DNA of 64,000 nt. Origin: Coenobita brevimanus. Its lineage: Eukaryota; Arthropoda; Malacostraca; Decapoda; Coenobitidae. The stretch lies in contig CM064748.1 in NCBI GenBank assembly GCA_032717465.1, forward strand, positions 8,102,807-8,166,806. Direction: 5' to 3'. Shown in pieces: positions 9,995 to 20,719 of this stretch (position 1 is the first letter of the stretch; each line of letters opens with the position of its first letter). A program made the translations under genes and the position numbers. The notes below the pieces were generated by a model. The model saw only the letters and a list, made by a program, of their open reading frames with translations. It ran no database searches and was not told the origin of the DNA.

Positions 9995-12249
9995 CAGTGC
10001 AGGGATGCACAAAACTCCGACGGATGGCAGCCTTAAGGCTGGCCTTAAATGAAATATTAAAGGCGGCCCTACGGCTGCCTCTAAGGCCCATGCACGACGA
10101 CCCCTTGCCTTGTCTTAAGGCTGACTTAAGGTTAGTGCATTGGCCTTAGCTAAGGCTGGCCTTAACTGTAGGGAATGTTTTGGGGGAAATCTCGTGCGTC
10201 AGCTGAGACTCTTCCGACCAATCAGACGGCAGAACACAGAAACACTGGGCCAATCACAGAGCTTCATGAATCAGCTGGGGGTGAGAGGCGAGAGCGAGTG
10301 TTTATGTTACCGGCAAAGTGGGAAACCCGTCACATATAATGCCTAGGTAAACTATGTAATGCTAAAATTTCAAGACAAGATCTAAGAAAATCATCTGTAC
10401 ACATTTCCCTGGTATTCTGTAGATTACCGTGTTTGTTTTAGGCAAAGTGAGAAACGACCAAATTGTAGCAAACCGGCAAACGTGAAATCTGTTATTTCAG
10501 TATGTTAGGCTAATTTAGACTGCGGTTAGGTTAGGCTGGGATAGTCTAGGCTTCGTTCAAATTCGATATAGGTGGGTTAGGTTAGGTTAATTTAGGTAAA
10601 CGCCTAACAGCGCTCTTTTAAATTAGCCTAATCTAACCTAGCCTAACCTAACTTAAACTTAACCTAGATTATCCCAGCCTAACCCCTTTTTGGTTATTAT
10701 ACTTTGCCATAAAAATGCTAGACATTCTACAGAATACCTAGGCATTCTAATAAAATCCCTAGGCAAAATGTATAAAGTCAGAATGAAATAAGCTTATTTC
10801 ATACCTTGCCCAAAAATGGTAGACATTCTGTCGAATACCTGGGCATTCTATACAATACCTTATTTTCACACAATGCCGGTAACACTAACACAACAGTCAA
10901 GGATAAGCAAGTGAAGTATCAATAATTAATTGAAAACAATGTAGGGTGCAATGAAAAGCACTCCAGCATTACACCCAAACAACCTTTAAAACATTAGTAA
11001 GATGAGAGGGTTTAGAGTAAAGAAACAAAATAGCAATATGAACAGGAACTTATTATGTTTGCCATGTTTTACCTAACCATTGTCTAACTTCACACAAAGT
11101 AATCAGCAACCACAGTTACCTAGCAGAAAATTGTCACCATAGACACCTTGGTTCACATCTCTGGTGGAGGTTAGAATTAGCCCAGATATAGGCAGCGTGA
11201 GTGCTGCCAGGATATCTGTAATTACAGCTCAATATCATTTTGTTGCTGTCACAACTTGCACATCCAGTGAATGGAACCCATTGCAACTGACAAATACATA
11301 TTCTTTGTGATCTGGGGCCTTAATTGGTATAAGGGTTCAGTCCATTGCTCCAAGCACTTTAGGAAGTTAACAATGAAGAATTATCACCATCCCATAATAT
11401 GGCTGCATGGCAAAGCAGAAGTAGAGGGAAAATAAAGACCATAAGAAACATGCAAATATCAAGAAAAGGGGTAGGACAGAAGACAGAAGAGGACAGTTAG
11501 AAATGAAGGACTGAAAACAAAAAGGCTCCTCCTTAGTTGCCCTTTACAAGCAGGGATACTGGGGATGTGTTCTTTCCCTCTCTTCTCATGGGGGACCCAA
11601 GCACTTTAGAAAAATTATTTATACTGTGGAAACCCTCTAGTCTCTGTTCTTCTCAGCAAAGCACTGGGCATCTTAATTTTTCTGTCATTTCCTGTATAAA
11701 GCATCTGTCACACGTGATACCGCTTTGGATATACTTGTTGACTGATGAATACCACTCTCCAACAACACTTTGAAAATTCCCATGGGTTGCCAAAAATTGT
11801 TGTGTAGGCAAGAATGGCATGGGAGTGTAGCGTGACACTCCCAGTATGAGGCTCAAGCTCTGTTAAACGAAGAAATTTGCTCCTGGGGAGTTGATATTGT
11901 CTCAATGCATGGTAATCATTTATGTTATGGGGGTTCAGTGGATCCAGAAAACCTTCATTCCCTTCTCAAAGCACGATCTAGTTTACACGCAACCATCAAC
12001 TCCATACCGAGATAAACAATAACAAGTTTGGTCCGGTTTGTGCTATAGAGAATATCATATCGGAGTTACTTTATTTACGGGTCTCAATACAGTAAGGCTG
12101 CTCCGACCCAGCCTCAGCGGCTGAGGCGGCCTTACCGAGGCTTACCCTCCTGTAAGTGCTTCGTGCATGGGCCTTAGCGACCTACGGCCTTAAACTACCC
12201 GACTTAAGGCCGTGTGTAGCCTTAAGGCCGTTTGTGCATCCGGGCACTG
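9995..12249 (-). mobile_element. PIF/Harbinger-like DNA transposon relic
   Basis: The outer ends are inverted: CAGTGCAGGGATGCACAAA on the left and, as complement, CAGTGCCCGGATGCACAAA on the right. About 150-200 bp inside each end is rich in CTTAAGGC-type words and shares TAAGGCCCATGCACGA in opposite orientation. The interior codes on the minus strand for a broken transposase. I could not find a clean 3-bp target duplication, so the exact termini are uncertain. Its right end lies about 20 bp from the TATA-like box of the H2B pseudogene, and it may have removed or displaced the neighbouring H2A gene of unit 1. Confidence 0.75.
11090..11905 (-). pseudogene. Harbinger-type transposase, broken
   Basis: DDE transposase remnant. 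Near 11.75-11.8 kb a frame reads FLATHGNFQSVVGEW, matching the helix-turn-helix region of HARBI1-like proteins. Near 11.25-11.35 kb another frame reads TLIPIKAPDHKEYVFVSCNG followed by FHSLDVQVV, the region around the first catalytic Asp; a stop codon follows that Asp. A third segment after a frame shift reads RYPGSTHAAYIWANS, the conserved block that follows. Several stops and shifts separate the pieces, so no protein is made. The family assignment rests on these motifs and on the terminal repeats. Confidence 0.75.
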
Positions 12250-12493
12250 ATCTCTCAGTAAGGCCGGGAGATAAAACTAAGGCCTAGTTCCTGCCACCAC
12301 GTGTTGTCGTCGTCCTGGTTGCATTACACTCATCACACATATACACAATCATTCTTTACCTTCCTTCCTTTCCCCCCCTTTTCTATACGTCATTGTTGTT
12401 GTTTGTTGCGTCCCCCATGTCGACTCAGTCTCTCGCTCGCTCCCGCACCGTGCACATAGTAATAGTAATACCGTCTGACTCGTCAGCGACGCC
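12250..12493 (+). promoter_or_regulatory. H2B promoter and leader, unit 1
   Basis: The region carries a TATA-like GAGATAAAAC near 12264-12273, a CT-rich leader and the H2B ATG at 12494. The upstream part that would be shared with a divergent H2A gene has been replaced by the Harbinger relic. No histone-promoter LINE lies here. Confidence 0.5.
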
Positions 12494-12864
<371 letters not shown>

Positions 12865-12897
12865 AGAGATTACGCTCTTGGCCATTTCAACATTTCT

Positions 12898-12913
12898 GGC
12901 TCCAATCGAAGCC
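12898..12913 (+). terminator. Degenerate histone stem-loop of H2B
   Basis: GGCTCCAATCGAAGCC followed by ACAAG has the size of a histone 3' hairpin (6-4-6), but one stem pair is mismatched and the loop is AATC rather than a T-rich loop. It sits 33 nt after the H2B stop. It reads as a decayed stem-loop. Confidence 0.5.
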
Positions 12914-14561
12914 ACAAGATTTTCGATAAAAAGGGGAAAGACAGACTTACAAATTATCCTCTCAGGAGCTCCGGTTTATCAACCTTTTTTTTTCTCTCTC
13001 TCTCGCTTTCTTTTTTACCTTCATGTGTTTCTTTCTTTTCTTTTCTCCCTTCATGTCTTTCTTTCTTTCTTCCTTTTCCGCAACGGTGGTTTGGGATGGG
13101 CACGTAGGCACAATCGAAATGTTTTGAACTAGGGTTGGGGGTTAAAACAATAGAGTCAAAATAAAAGAGTAAATATGGGCGTGCGCGCCTTCTAATTCAT
13201 CTGGAGAACCAACAACAACAACAACAACGTACCGTCGCCCCAAGAAGTGACGGCACAGTTTCAGATTGCTTCGGTCACTCTCCACTCCCATACGTTCTAT
13301 GAAAACAGTGAATATAAGGTAAACATTCAATGCCTTCATCACGTCATGCCAAATAACGTATATATTATATCGCGAAAATAATGATGTAAAATGAATAACA
13401 GGAGGCAGTGATATATTAGATGGTAACACTTGGTTATCTTTCCCGATCTGAATGAATGTGAAATGTATTAACTTCGCGCGCGGTGGCCAGTACGCCTATA
13501 ACTCCCAGTCACTGTTTTTTTTTTTTTTTTTTTTTTAATAAACACTAATGTCCTGCTCAATAGAAAATGCTTATTTGGAAGTTTGGAACTCAATTATTTG
13601 TTTGTGCACCTCTGCATTTTATTACTCTTGCGAATCGATTATCCACTGAGGATATCAGACACTGACAGAAGGTAGCATTCTCCAAGGAGCTCCGACTCTG
13701 ATGTACGGTAGGCCTTTTTTTTTTTTTTTTTTTCCATCGATAGCCCTCTGTCTTAGATGAAATAATCCTGAGATTTTTCTTCATGGGAAACTGGCCAAAG
13801 GCAGTGTAATAACTGCATGTCCTTGAATGAATGTTATCTCCTTTCGTGCGTGTTGATCGAAACATTTAAAATAGCTTACTGGCTTACGCCTCCTTCCCGC
13901 TTTCTGTCGTCGTCCATGGAGACATTGGAAACGGAAATAAATGACTTGAAATTATTGCCTAGTATTGTAACGGAAATTATTTTATAACTAATAATTAATC
14001 ATTTCCAATGTTTATTGAAGCTCCCTTTGGTTCAGTCTTACGCTACCCAAAAATCACTGCCTGTTACCATGCTAGATTTGAACTCCACAAAATCATTATT
14101 CCCGACTCTCCCTGAGCGACAGTTGTGAAACATCAATTAGTTTCGTTTACGAATTCCTATTATCGTAACTAACCAACTGCTTCCTACAATAATTTGGAAA
14201 TATACAGATAACTGGCCATGGATTTATTGTTTTTTGTAACAATTTTACGTATTAGGTTTCACCTCGTACAGATATAAGGAAGAGTATGGACACTATCGCT
14301 GACCGAAAACTTCTGGATACTCCGCCGGCACTTCTTAGGCCGACTGTACCAACCAACACACTCAACAGGCGTACAGTAAATACAGGCATGACATCGTATC
14401 ATGCATATTCATGTCAGTCTACAATCTGTACGTACATACACCAACACATGTGCACAAATACATTTATACTGTGTACGCAGTGACCTACACATGTACGTAC
14501 ACACTAAGTCAAGCACACATACACACAAGCCCTCATACCTCCGTACACACAGACATACATG

Positions 14562-14604
<43 letters not shown>

Positions 14605-15042
14605 ACAGTATAAACATACAACATTCATACATACATACATACATACACACGCTCAACTGCAGGTAAAAATCGATGGGTTCAGGTTTTTTTTTTTTTTTCC
14701 TCAGTATATTAACGGAAGGATTTAATGTACGTTCGTGGCCACTGTCAAACCTTCATAACGGGTACAGAGACTCTCCTAATATGCAGCGGGAATGCCTTTC
14801 TCCTTGTTCAAACCTGTGTACGTTTATGAGGGCGTGACTGAATCGATCAGGAAGTAAACGAAACAGGCAAATAACGACAACAAAAACTGCGACGTTAACA
14901 ACAGATCAACAAAAGAAATAAACGAATAGGCAAGTTGCCCCTCCTCCCCCCACCCCAACCCCCAAAAAAGGAAATGAATGATTGAAAAAAAGGATGAATG
15001 AATGAATGCATGTATGTAACTATATAAGTACAGTTCATTCGT

Positions 15043-15074
<32 letters not shown>

Positions 15075-15633
15075 CCGTCCTCATACGTCCGTACACACAG
15101 ACATACATGCTCACAAAGACACACAAATACATAGGTACAGTATAAACATACATACACGAGCACAACTGCAGCAGGCGAAAATCGATGGGTTCAGGTTCAC
15201 CTTTTTTTTTTTTTTTTTTTTTTTCCAGCATAGTAACTGAAGGATTCACCGTGCGTTCATGACGGATAGACAGCATCTCCTAATATGCAGCGGGAATGAC
15301 TTTTCTCGTTGTGCAAACCTGTGTACCTTTATGAGGGCGTGAGTGAATCGATGAGTAAGTAAAAGAAACAGGCAAATAACGAAAATAAAAACTGCGACGT
15401 GAACAATAGATTAAAAAAAGAAATAAACGAATAGGCAAGTATTCCCCCCCCCTTCAAAAAAAAAAAAAAAGGAAATCATTAAAAAAAAAAAATGAATGAA
15501 TGAATGCATGCATGTAGGTAAGTAATGGAGTTCATTTGTGTGTGTGTGTGTGTGTGTGTGCGGAAAAGCAAGAGCTGATATATGGAAACCTAAACTGAGG
15601 GTCTGTCGTCATCTCTCTTTGAAAAAGGGTTTT
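12914..15633. other. Intergenic stretch between H2B and H3
   Basis: I find no gene. There are poly(T) runs near 13516 and 13718, AC and GT microsatellites near 14563 and 15043, and an imperfect tandem duplication in which 14520-15020 resembles 15070-15540. Both duplicates contain an AATCGATGGGTTCAGGTT block, a CTAATATGCAGCGGGAATG block and an ACAGGCAAATAACGA block. Confidence 0.6.
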
Positions 15634-15649
15634 GGCCCTGAAAAGGGCC
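15634..15649 (-). terminator. Histone 3' stem-loop of H3
   Basis: On the minus strand GGCCCTTTTCAGGGCC is a canonical histone hairpin: a 6-bp stem with loop TTTC. It lies 37 nt after the H3 stop. A purine-rich block, CAAAGAGAGATG, follows about 12 nt later and suits the histone downstream element that pairs with U7 snRNA. Confidence 0.92.
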
Positions 15650-15685
15650 GAGATTTCTTTCGATCGAGGTGAGGGGCCTCTCGCC

Positions 15686-16438
<753 letters not shown>

Positions 16439-16516
16439 CAGTTGGTCCAGCCACCGTGCCAGCAAGTCCATAGGCGAGCTAGTGAACCTTGGCGCGGTGA
16501 TCCTGTGGACTTCACC

Positions 16517-17761
16517 ATGGCTCGCACATCTGCTAATTCCTACGACCCGTTGAGGGGGGCATCCAACAGCAGATCGGAGCTACCGGGAGCCCAGAAGATC
16601 AGGGGAACCGTTCGTTGGTTCAACGTGAAGGCTGGGTACGGTTTCATCACGTGCCAGGACACTGGTGCTGATGTTTTCGTCCCTGGCCGTTCGATCGTTG
16701 TACCAAACGAAAAGCACCGCCAACGCTCTCTTGGCGAAGGTGAGACGGTGGAGTTCAGTCTTTCACAGTCTCCTAAGGGTCCTGTGGCCAGGGATGTCTC
16801 TGGGCCGGGGGGTGTAGCTGTGCTGGGCTCTGTCCATGCATGGCGGCACCCCACGGCCCAGAGACGCCGGCCTCAGAATCCTGGGAGATCCGGGAAGATG
16901 GACACCATCGTTGCGATGTGCATCGCGACGGCGAAGGCTTTCTGCGGTGATGACAGGGCGGCCCTGCGCATTCTCCTCCCTCAGATTTTTTAGGAGAATG
17001 GGTTGCCACGCCTTGTCATCCCCGAAAGCTTCGCCCACGATGTCCGTCCCGCCACTCGTCAGAAGCGTCAGCCCCGTCCTCAGCAGCCTATACAACCTCG
17101 CACAACACCGCAAAAACGGCTGCAGTTGGATGCTCCTCTCAACAGAGGGACTGCCACCATTCCCGACGACCCGGCACCAAACTTGGACCTCGAACCGACT
17201 ACTGAAGATCACGCCTCGTCACCGGCAGCTGAGGAGGACACGGAGACCATCCCCGACCCTCCAGACACCCTAGATCCTGCTGCCATTGACAACGGTGATG
17301 AAGACACCACCATGGAGACAGGCACTGCATCCCCTCTGCCATCAACTGAGACCACCAAGAAGAAGAAGAAGGGGAAGAATAAGAAGAGGAAGGCAGAACA
17401 ACTTGCCCCTCCATCAACTCGACACTCGACCTGCCTGCACCCACCACCGCCACGAACGTCAGCCCTCAGGATAAAGCAAAAGACCGCATCCGAGACATCT
17501 TGCCACCCCTCCATCCCACCATCAAGCAACGTCTCGACTCACTATCCTTCGACGAACTCTTCTGATCAGAGAGACAGCTACTGGGACAACAACTTCTCAG
17601 ATGCACTCGACGCCCTACTAAGACTCGCTACTCCAGTGCCATTCCAAGAACATCACGAACGATGCCTGGAAGAGATAATAGACACTCACCCCGACGACAC
17701 AGCGATTATGAACTACATTGTGAACCGGATCGAACACGAGAGAATACAGCATCTTCACTGA
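16517..17761 (+). pseudogene. Cold-shock-domain protein of unit H4-A, one internal stop
   Basis: The frame starts at MARTSANSYDPLRG. Residues about 27-105 form a cold-shock domain of the animal Y-box type, with TVRWFNVKAGYGFI (RNP1 region), DVFVPG (RNP2 region, where most Y-box proteins have VFVH) and DVSGPGGVAV near the end. After it comes a conserved block, MCIATAKAFCGDDRAALRIL and then LPQIF. TAG at 16991-16993 then interrupts the frame at codon 159. The same frame continues to 17761 with an acidic region, a lysine-rich stretch near 17360-17400 and a helical C terminus resembling those in the two H2A-family units. The role is unknown; binding of single-stranded RNA or DNA, or chaperoning, is expected from the family. 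This copy probably makes only the N-terminal part. Confidence 0.85.
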
Positions 17762-17821
17762 CCGGGCTAATGTATGGCCCGGCCTGCACTATAGGTGCAG
17801 GAAATCTACGAACGAACGAAC
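17762..17821 (+). other. 3' double hairpin and GAAC tail of unit H4-A
   Basis: Hairpin 1 has stem CCGGGC/GCCCGG around 17762-17782. Hairpin 2 is CCTGCACTATAGGTGCAGG. A GAAC-repeat tail follows and abuts the target duplication. In H4-B hairpin 2 reads CCTCCACTATAGGTGGAGG: a G-C pair has become C-G, so pairing is kept while sequence changes. This indicates a functional RNA structure, probably the RT recognition site. Confidence 0.8.
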
Positions 17822-17833
17822 GCGGGGTCGTCA
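17822..17833 (+). repeat. H4 target-site duplication, copy 2
   Basis: GCGGGGTCGTCA between the GAAC tail of unit H4-A and the 5' end of element H4-B, identical to the copies at both ends of the array. Confidence 0.9.
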
Positions 17834-18045
17834 CTCTCAGCCGAGCTCTCGCCAAGGCAACATCTCTGCTTAGTGAAACGTGGATTCCCGGCTCCATAGA
17901 CTTTCTCAGCAATTTCACCATCGCACCTCACAGAGCTTTCGAGTTTTTCCTGGCTCTATCCTTTTCTCCCAGCTCTTTCTTTTCAGTTTTTTTTTTCTTT
18001 TCTCTTCCTGTTCAGCTACTCTCCGGCTGCCATCTTAGAGTCCCT

Positions 18046-18250
18046 GCCGTAGTACGACGCCGAACTCTGAAGGAATACCGTTAGGGTATCTCCATGAGGG
18101 GGGGCCTTAGAGGCCTGGTTATAGGAGGCGGCAAGGGTTGGCACTGTTAGGGCTAGGTTAGGTAAGTCCCTCACGGGGCAGTGACGGGGTCTCCTGCGTC
18201 GCCCTTTAGAGGGCGGGGAGTTTAGGCCCCCGTTACTGTGGCGAACCGCC
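18046..18250 (+). other. Conserved 5' leader RNA module (H4-family copy)
   Basis: About 205 nt run from GCCGTAGTACGACGCCGAAC to the GTTACTGTGGCG block. The segment is strongly similar to leader segments of the H2A-family elements (for example 40029-40220 on the minus strand), far more than the surrounding leader. It contains several possible hairpins, including CGCCCTTTAGAGGGCG, a block around GGCCTTAGAGGCC, and the invariant GGTTATAGGA. It ends about 240 nt before the ORF1 start. It may be a translation or packaging signal; the function is inference. Confidence 0.7.
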
Positions 18251-18490
18251 GGAGAGTCTTGCCCTTCTCTCTCTCTCTCTCTCTCTTTTTTTTTTTTTTT
18301 CGCTCGTTTTGATTCTATTTTTTTTTCTTTCTTTTCTTTTTCTTTTCTTTCTTCAGCTATATATATCCCTTTACCTATCCCCTTTAGCTCACCTCATTCT
18401 ATTTTTATTTTTAGTTTCACATCCTTTCACTTTTATTCTATTTTTACTTTTATTCTTCAAGCTCTGTCTGCATGTCCGTGTGTCTGTAAC

Positions 18491-20719
18491 ATGGAGCCTC
18501 CACCCAAGCCTGCTCTGACGTCTTCCCCTAAGACATCCCAGGCTAAGAAACCTCGTCTCACTGGTCCAGAGTATGACCCAGAAGATTTTTTTGAATCTAC
18601 CCCGGCTATGAATACCGACCTAGACTCTGACGAAGTGGATCGTGCCTCTGCCTCTGCCATGACCTCCAAACCTGCCCAAGACACAAGCCACGCCCCCAGG
18701 GCCTCCGAGAGCTCTGCCTTAGATCCTGCTCAACCCACTGACGATGCTGATGGCTTTACCCTGGTAAAAAAAAAACGCCGCTCTGCTGCCAAGACCACGC
18801 TCCCCCTTGAGCCCCCCACTACCTCATCCTCTGAACCCCACAACCGCACCTCACCACCCTCACACCCTCACCCCCAATCCTCCACGCGCCTGCAGATGCC
18901 GCCACCTCCTGCCACTTCTCAGCCCCCTCATCAATACCTAGGCTTCATTATCACTCCCAATGAGAACTTTTCCTCTACTTACGACATCACCAACGCAATT
19001 GCAGCAGCACACCCCTCCTTAAAATTCAAAATGGTCCAGCTTAAAAACCAGGACACTGCTATCGTTCCCCTTGATGATGCTTCTCATGACATCCTCCACA
19101 CCTTGAACACTGTTGCCGGAAAACCCATCAGCATCCAAAGACGCGACCCTAACCTCACCCTGCATAAATTTGTCCTCACAAAATACCCGACAAATTTTCC
19201 CATGGCGGCAGTCCTAGACCACGACTCAGTCGAAACTGCCCGGAGATGCAGTGTACAGGGACAAAATACCAGGCAAGTTATTGTCACTATCAGGGGAACT
19301 GTCCCTCCACTCCTCGACCTAGGACAATGGGGCTCATACCACCTACGCCTCTTCATGCCAGAACCCCTCCGCTGCTTCAATTGCCAGCAATACGGACACC
19401 ACCAATCACGATGCTCCCGCCGCCCAGTTTGCGCCATGTGCAGTGGCCGCCATGCCACCCAGGAGTGCCTAGACAAATTCAAGGCCAAGCAGCCGGTCGC
19501 TGCACATTGCCCGAACTGCGGCGGGAAGCACCATGCTTGGAACAAGATTTGCCCTGCCAGGAAGGAACGTGTGCAGTGGGGGATAGAGAGGGAGACACAT
19601 TGGGTCCAAGACCACCTCCCTGTACCCCTAGCCTCTCCAACCACCAACGCCTGGGGCGTGCCCCCCATCATCCCCCAAACCTCGTCTCTCCCTCTCCCTC
19701 CTCCACAGCCCACCGAGTTTCCCCCACAACGCAACCCCACCCCAACCCCCGCGGCGTTACACCCACAGAGAAACCCAGCACGCCAACCACGAACCTTAAC
19801 CCCGCAGCCACCTCGCCACCCCCCCTCCACCCCACAACACACCGACGCCAGCACACAGACCAACATAGACTCCTCCACCCAAACCTCACCAGACACCACT
19901 CATCTCCCAGGCCTTGCCACCACCAGCATAGAGGACTTCAGATCCCTAAGCCGCCACCTATGCACCACAATAGCAGAGGAACTCGGAAAGATCCTGGGAC
20001 AACAGCTCGACCCCAAACCCCTCCTCCAGGTAACCCACCAAGCCATACAACAGTGGATCGAGCATCCAGATCGGACCAACGCCACCCCCAACAAACTCCC
20101 CCCAGCCACCCCCACACTACAGGCGCCACTCCAACCCCCACCAACCCCATCCAACCCAGCCACTGCCCACCAACCACGCCACCGACACCGCCAAAACTCA
20201 CGATCCCGTGCAACACTAACATCACAGGATCCAAGAAACAGAAGCCGCTCAATCTCCATCGACAGGCCTCAAGAACACCTGGACAAGCATGCAGGAGCCC
20301 CCAGCCACCAACATCACACCCTCCGGGAAGAAAGGGAGACCTCGATCCAGATCACCACTTCCCACATCCACTCCATCAACCGGAATGACCTAAACACTGC
20401 AAGCCATCCCCCTACCTCACAACAAATCACCTCCCCTTCTACATCTCTTCGCATACTGCAGTGGAATATCAACGGTGCCTCTGCAAGACGTTCTCTGCTC
20501 GAGGAGGCTGCCCATAAAGACAACATCGATGTCTTCCTCCTGCAGGAAACTCTTCTTAACAAGCGCCAACCACTGCGGTTGCGGGGTTTTATCCCCTTCC
20601 TTCTTCCCTGTGCTCGTGGCGGTCCCCGAGGCTGTGCCATCCTCGTCAGAAACCACATCCCTGCAATAGCCATCAACCCCTCCCAGACTGTGGACCCAGA
20701 ACTGAAATTCAGGGAGTAG
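18491..20719 (+). CDS. gag-like ORF1 fused in frame to the endonuclease start (H4-B)
   Basis: A 742-codon frame beginning MEPPPKPALTSSPKTS. Residues about 1-290 are disordered and proline-rich, followed by a conserved region. Three CCHC knuckles start near residue 294: CFNCQQYGHHQSRC, CAMCSGRHATQEC and CPNCGGKHHAWNKIC. A long proline- and threonine-rich linker follows. From about residue 650 the same frame is the ORF2 endonuclease (RILQWNINGASARR, LLQETLL, GCAILVRNH). It ends at a stop caused by a one-base shift inside the endonuclease. In the H3 and H2A families ORF1 and ORF2 are in different frames, so the in-frame fusion is a family difference or the effect of an indel. The ORF1 part alone could still be functional. 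Confidence 0.85.
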   Translation: MEPPPKPALTSSPKTSQAKKPRLTGPEYDPEDFFESTPAMNTDLDSDEVDRASASAMTSKPAQDTSHAPRASESSALDPAQPTDDADGFTLVKKKRRSAAKTTLPLEPPTTSSSEPHNRTSPPSHPHPQSSTRLQMPPPPATSQPPHQYLGFIITPNENFSSTYDITNAIAAAHPSLKFKMVQLKNQDTAIVPLDDASHDILHTLNTVAGKPISIQRRDPNLTLHKFVLTKYPTNFPMAAVLDHDSVETARRCSVQGQNTRQVIVTIRGTVPPLLDLGQWGSYHLRLFMPEPLRCFNCQQYGHHQSRCSRRPVCAMCSGRHATQECLDKFKAKQPVAAHCPNCGGKHHAWNKICPARKERVQWGIERETHWVQDHLPVPLASPTTNAWGVPPIIPQTSSLPLPPPQPTEFPPQRNPTPTPAALHPQRNPARQPRTLTPQPPRHPPSTPQHTDASTQTNIDSSTQTSPDTTHLPGLATTSIEDFRSLSRHLCTTIAEELGKILGQQLDPKPLLQVTHQAIQQWIEHPDRTNATPNKLPPATPTLQAPLQPPPTPSNPATAHQPRHRHRQNSRSRATLTSQDPRNRSRSISIDRPQEHLDKHAGAPSHQHHTLREERETSIQITTSHIHSINRNDLNTASHPPTSQQITSPSTSLRILQWNINGASARRSLLEEAAHKDNIDVFLLQETLLNKRQPLRLRGFIPFLLPCARGGPRGCAILVRNHIPAIAINPSQTVDPELKFRE

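Larger units (their letters stand above)
16439..17821 (+). mobile_element. Cold-shock unit H4-A (1.38 kb satellite)
   Basis: This complete short unit is bounded by two copies of the 12-bp H4 target duplication. It has a leader of about 78 nt, one cold-shock-domain reading frame (16517-17761), and directly after it a 3' end with two hairpins and an ACGAACGAACGAAC tail. No endonuclease or RT is present, so it must be mobilised in trans. Its 3' end nearly matches that of the adjoining autonomous element H4-B, the likely source of the machinery. It is the unit closest to the H4 TATA box. Confidence 0.88.

Noticed and set aside
18046..18250. HDV-like self-cleaving ribozyme
   Set aside because: Such ribozymes in LINEs lie at the extreme 5' end. 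This module is about 210 nt or more inside, and I could not form the nested pseudoknot pairing by eye.
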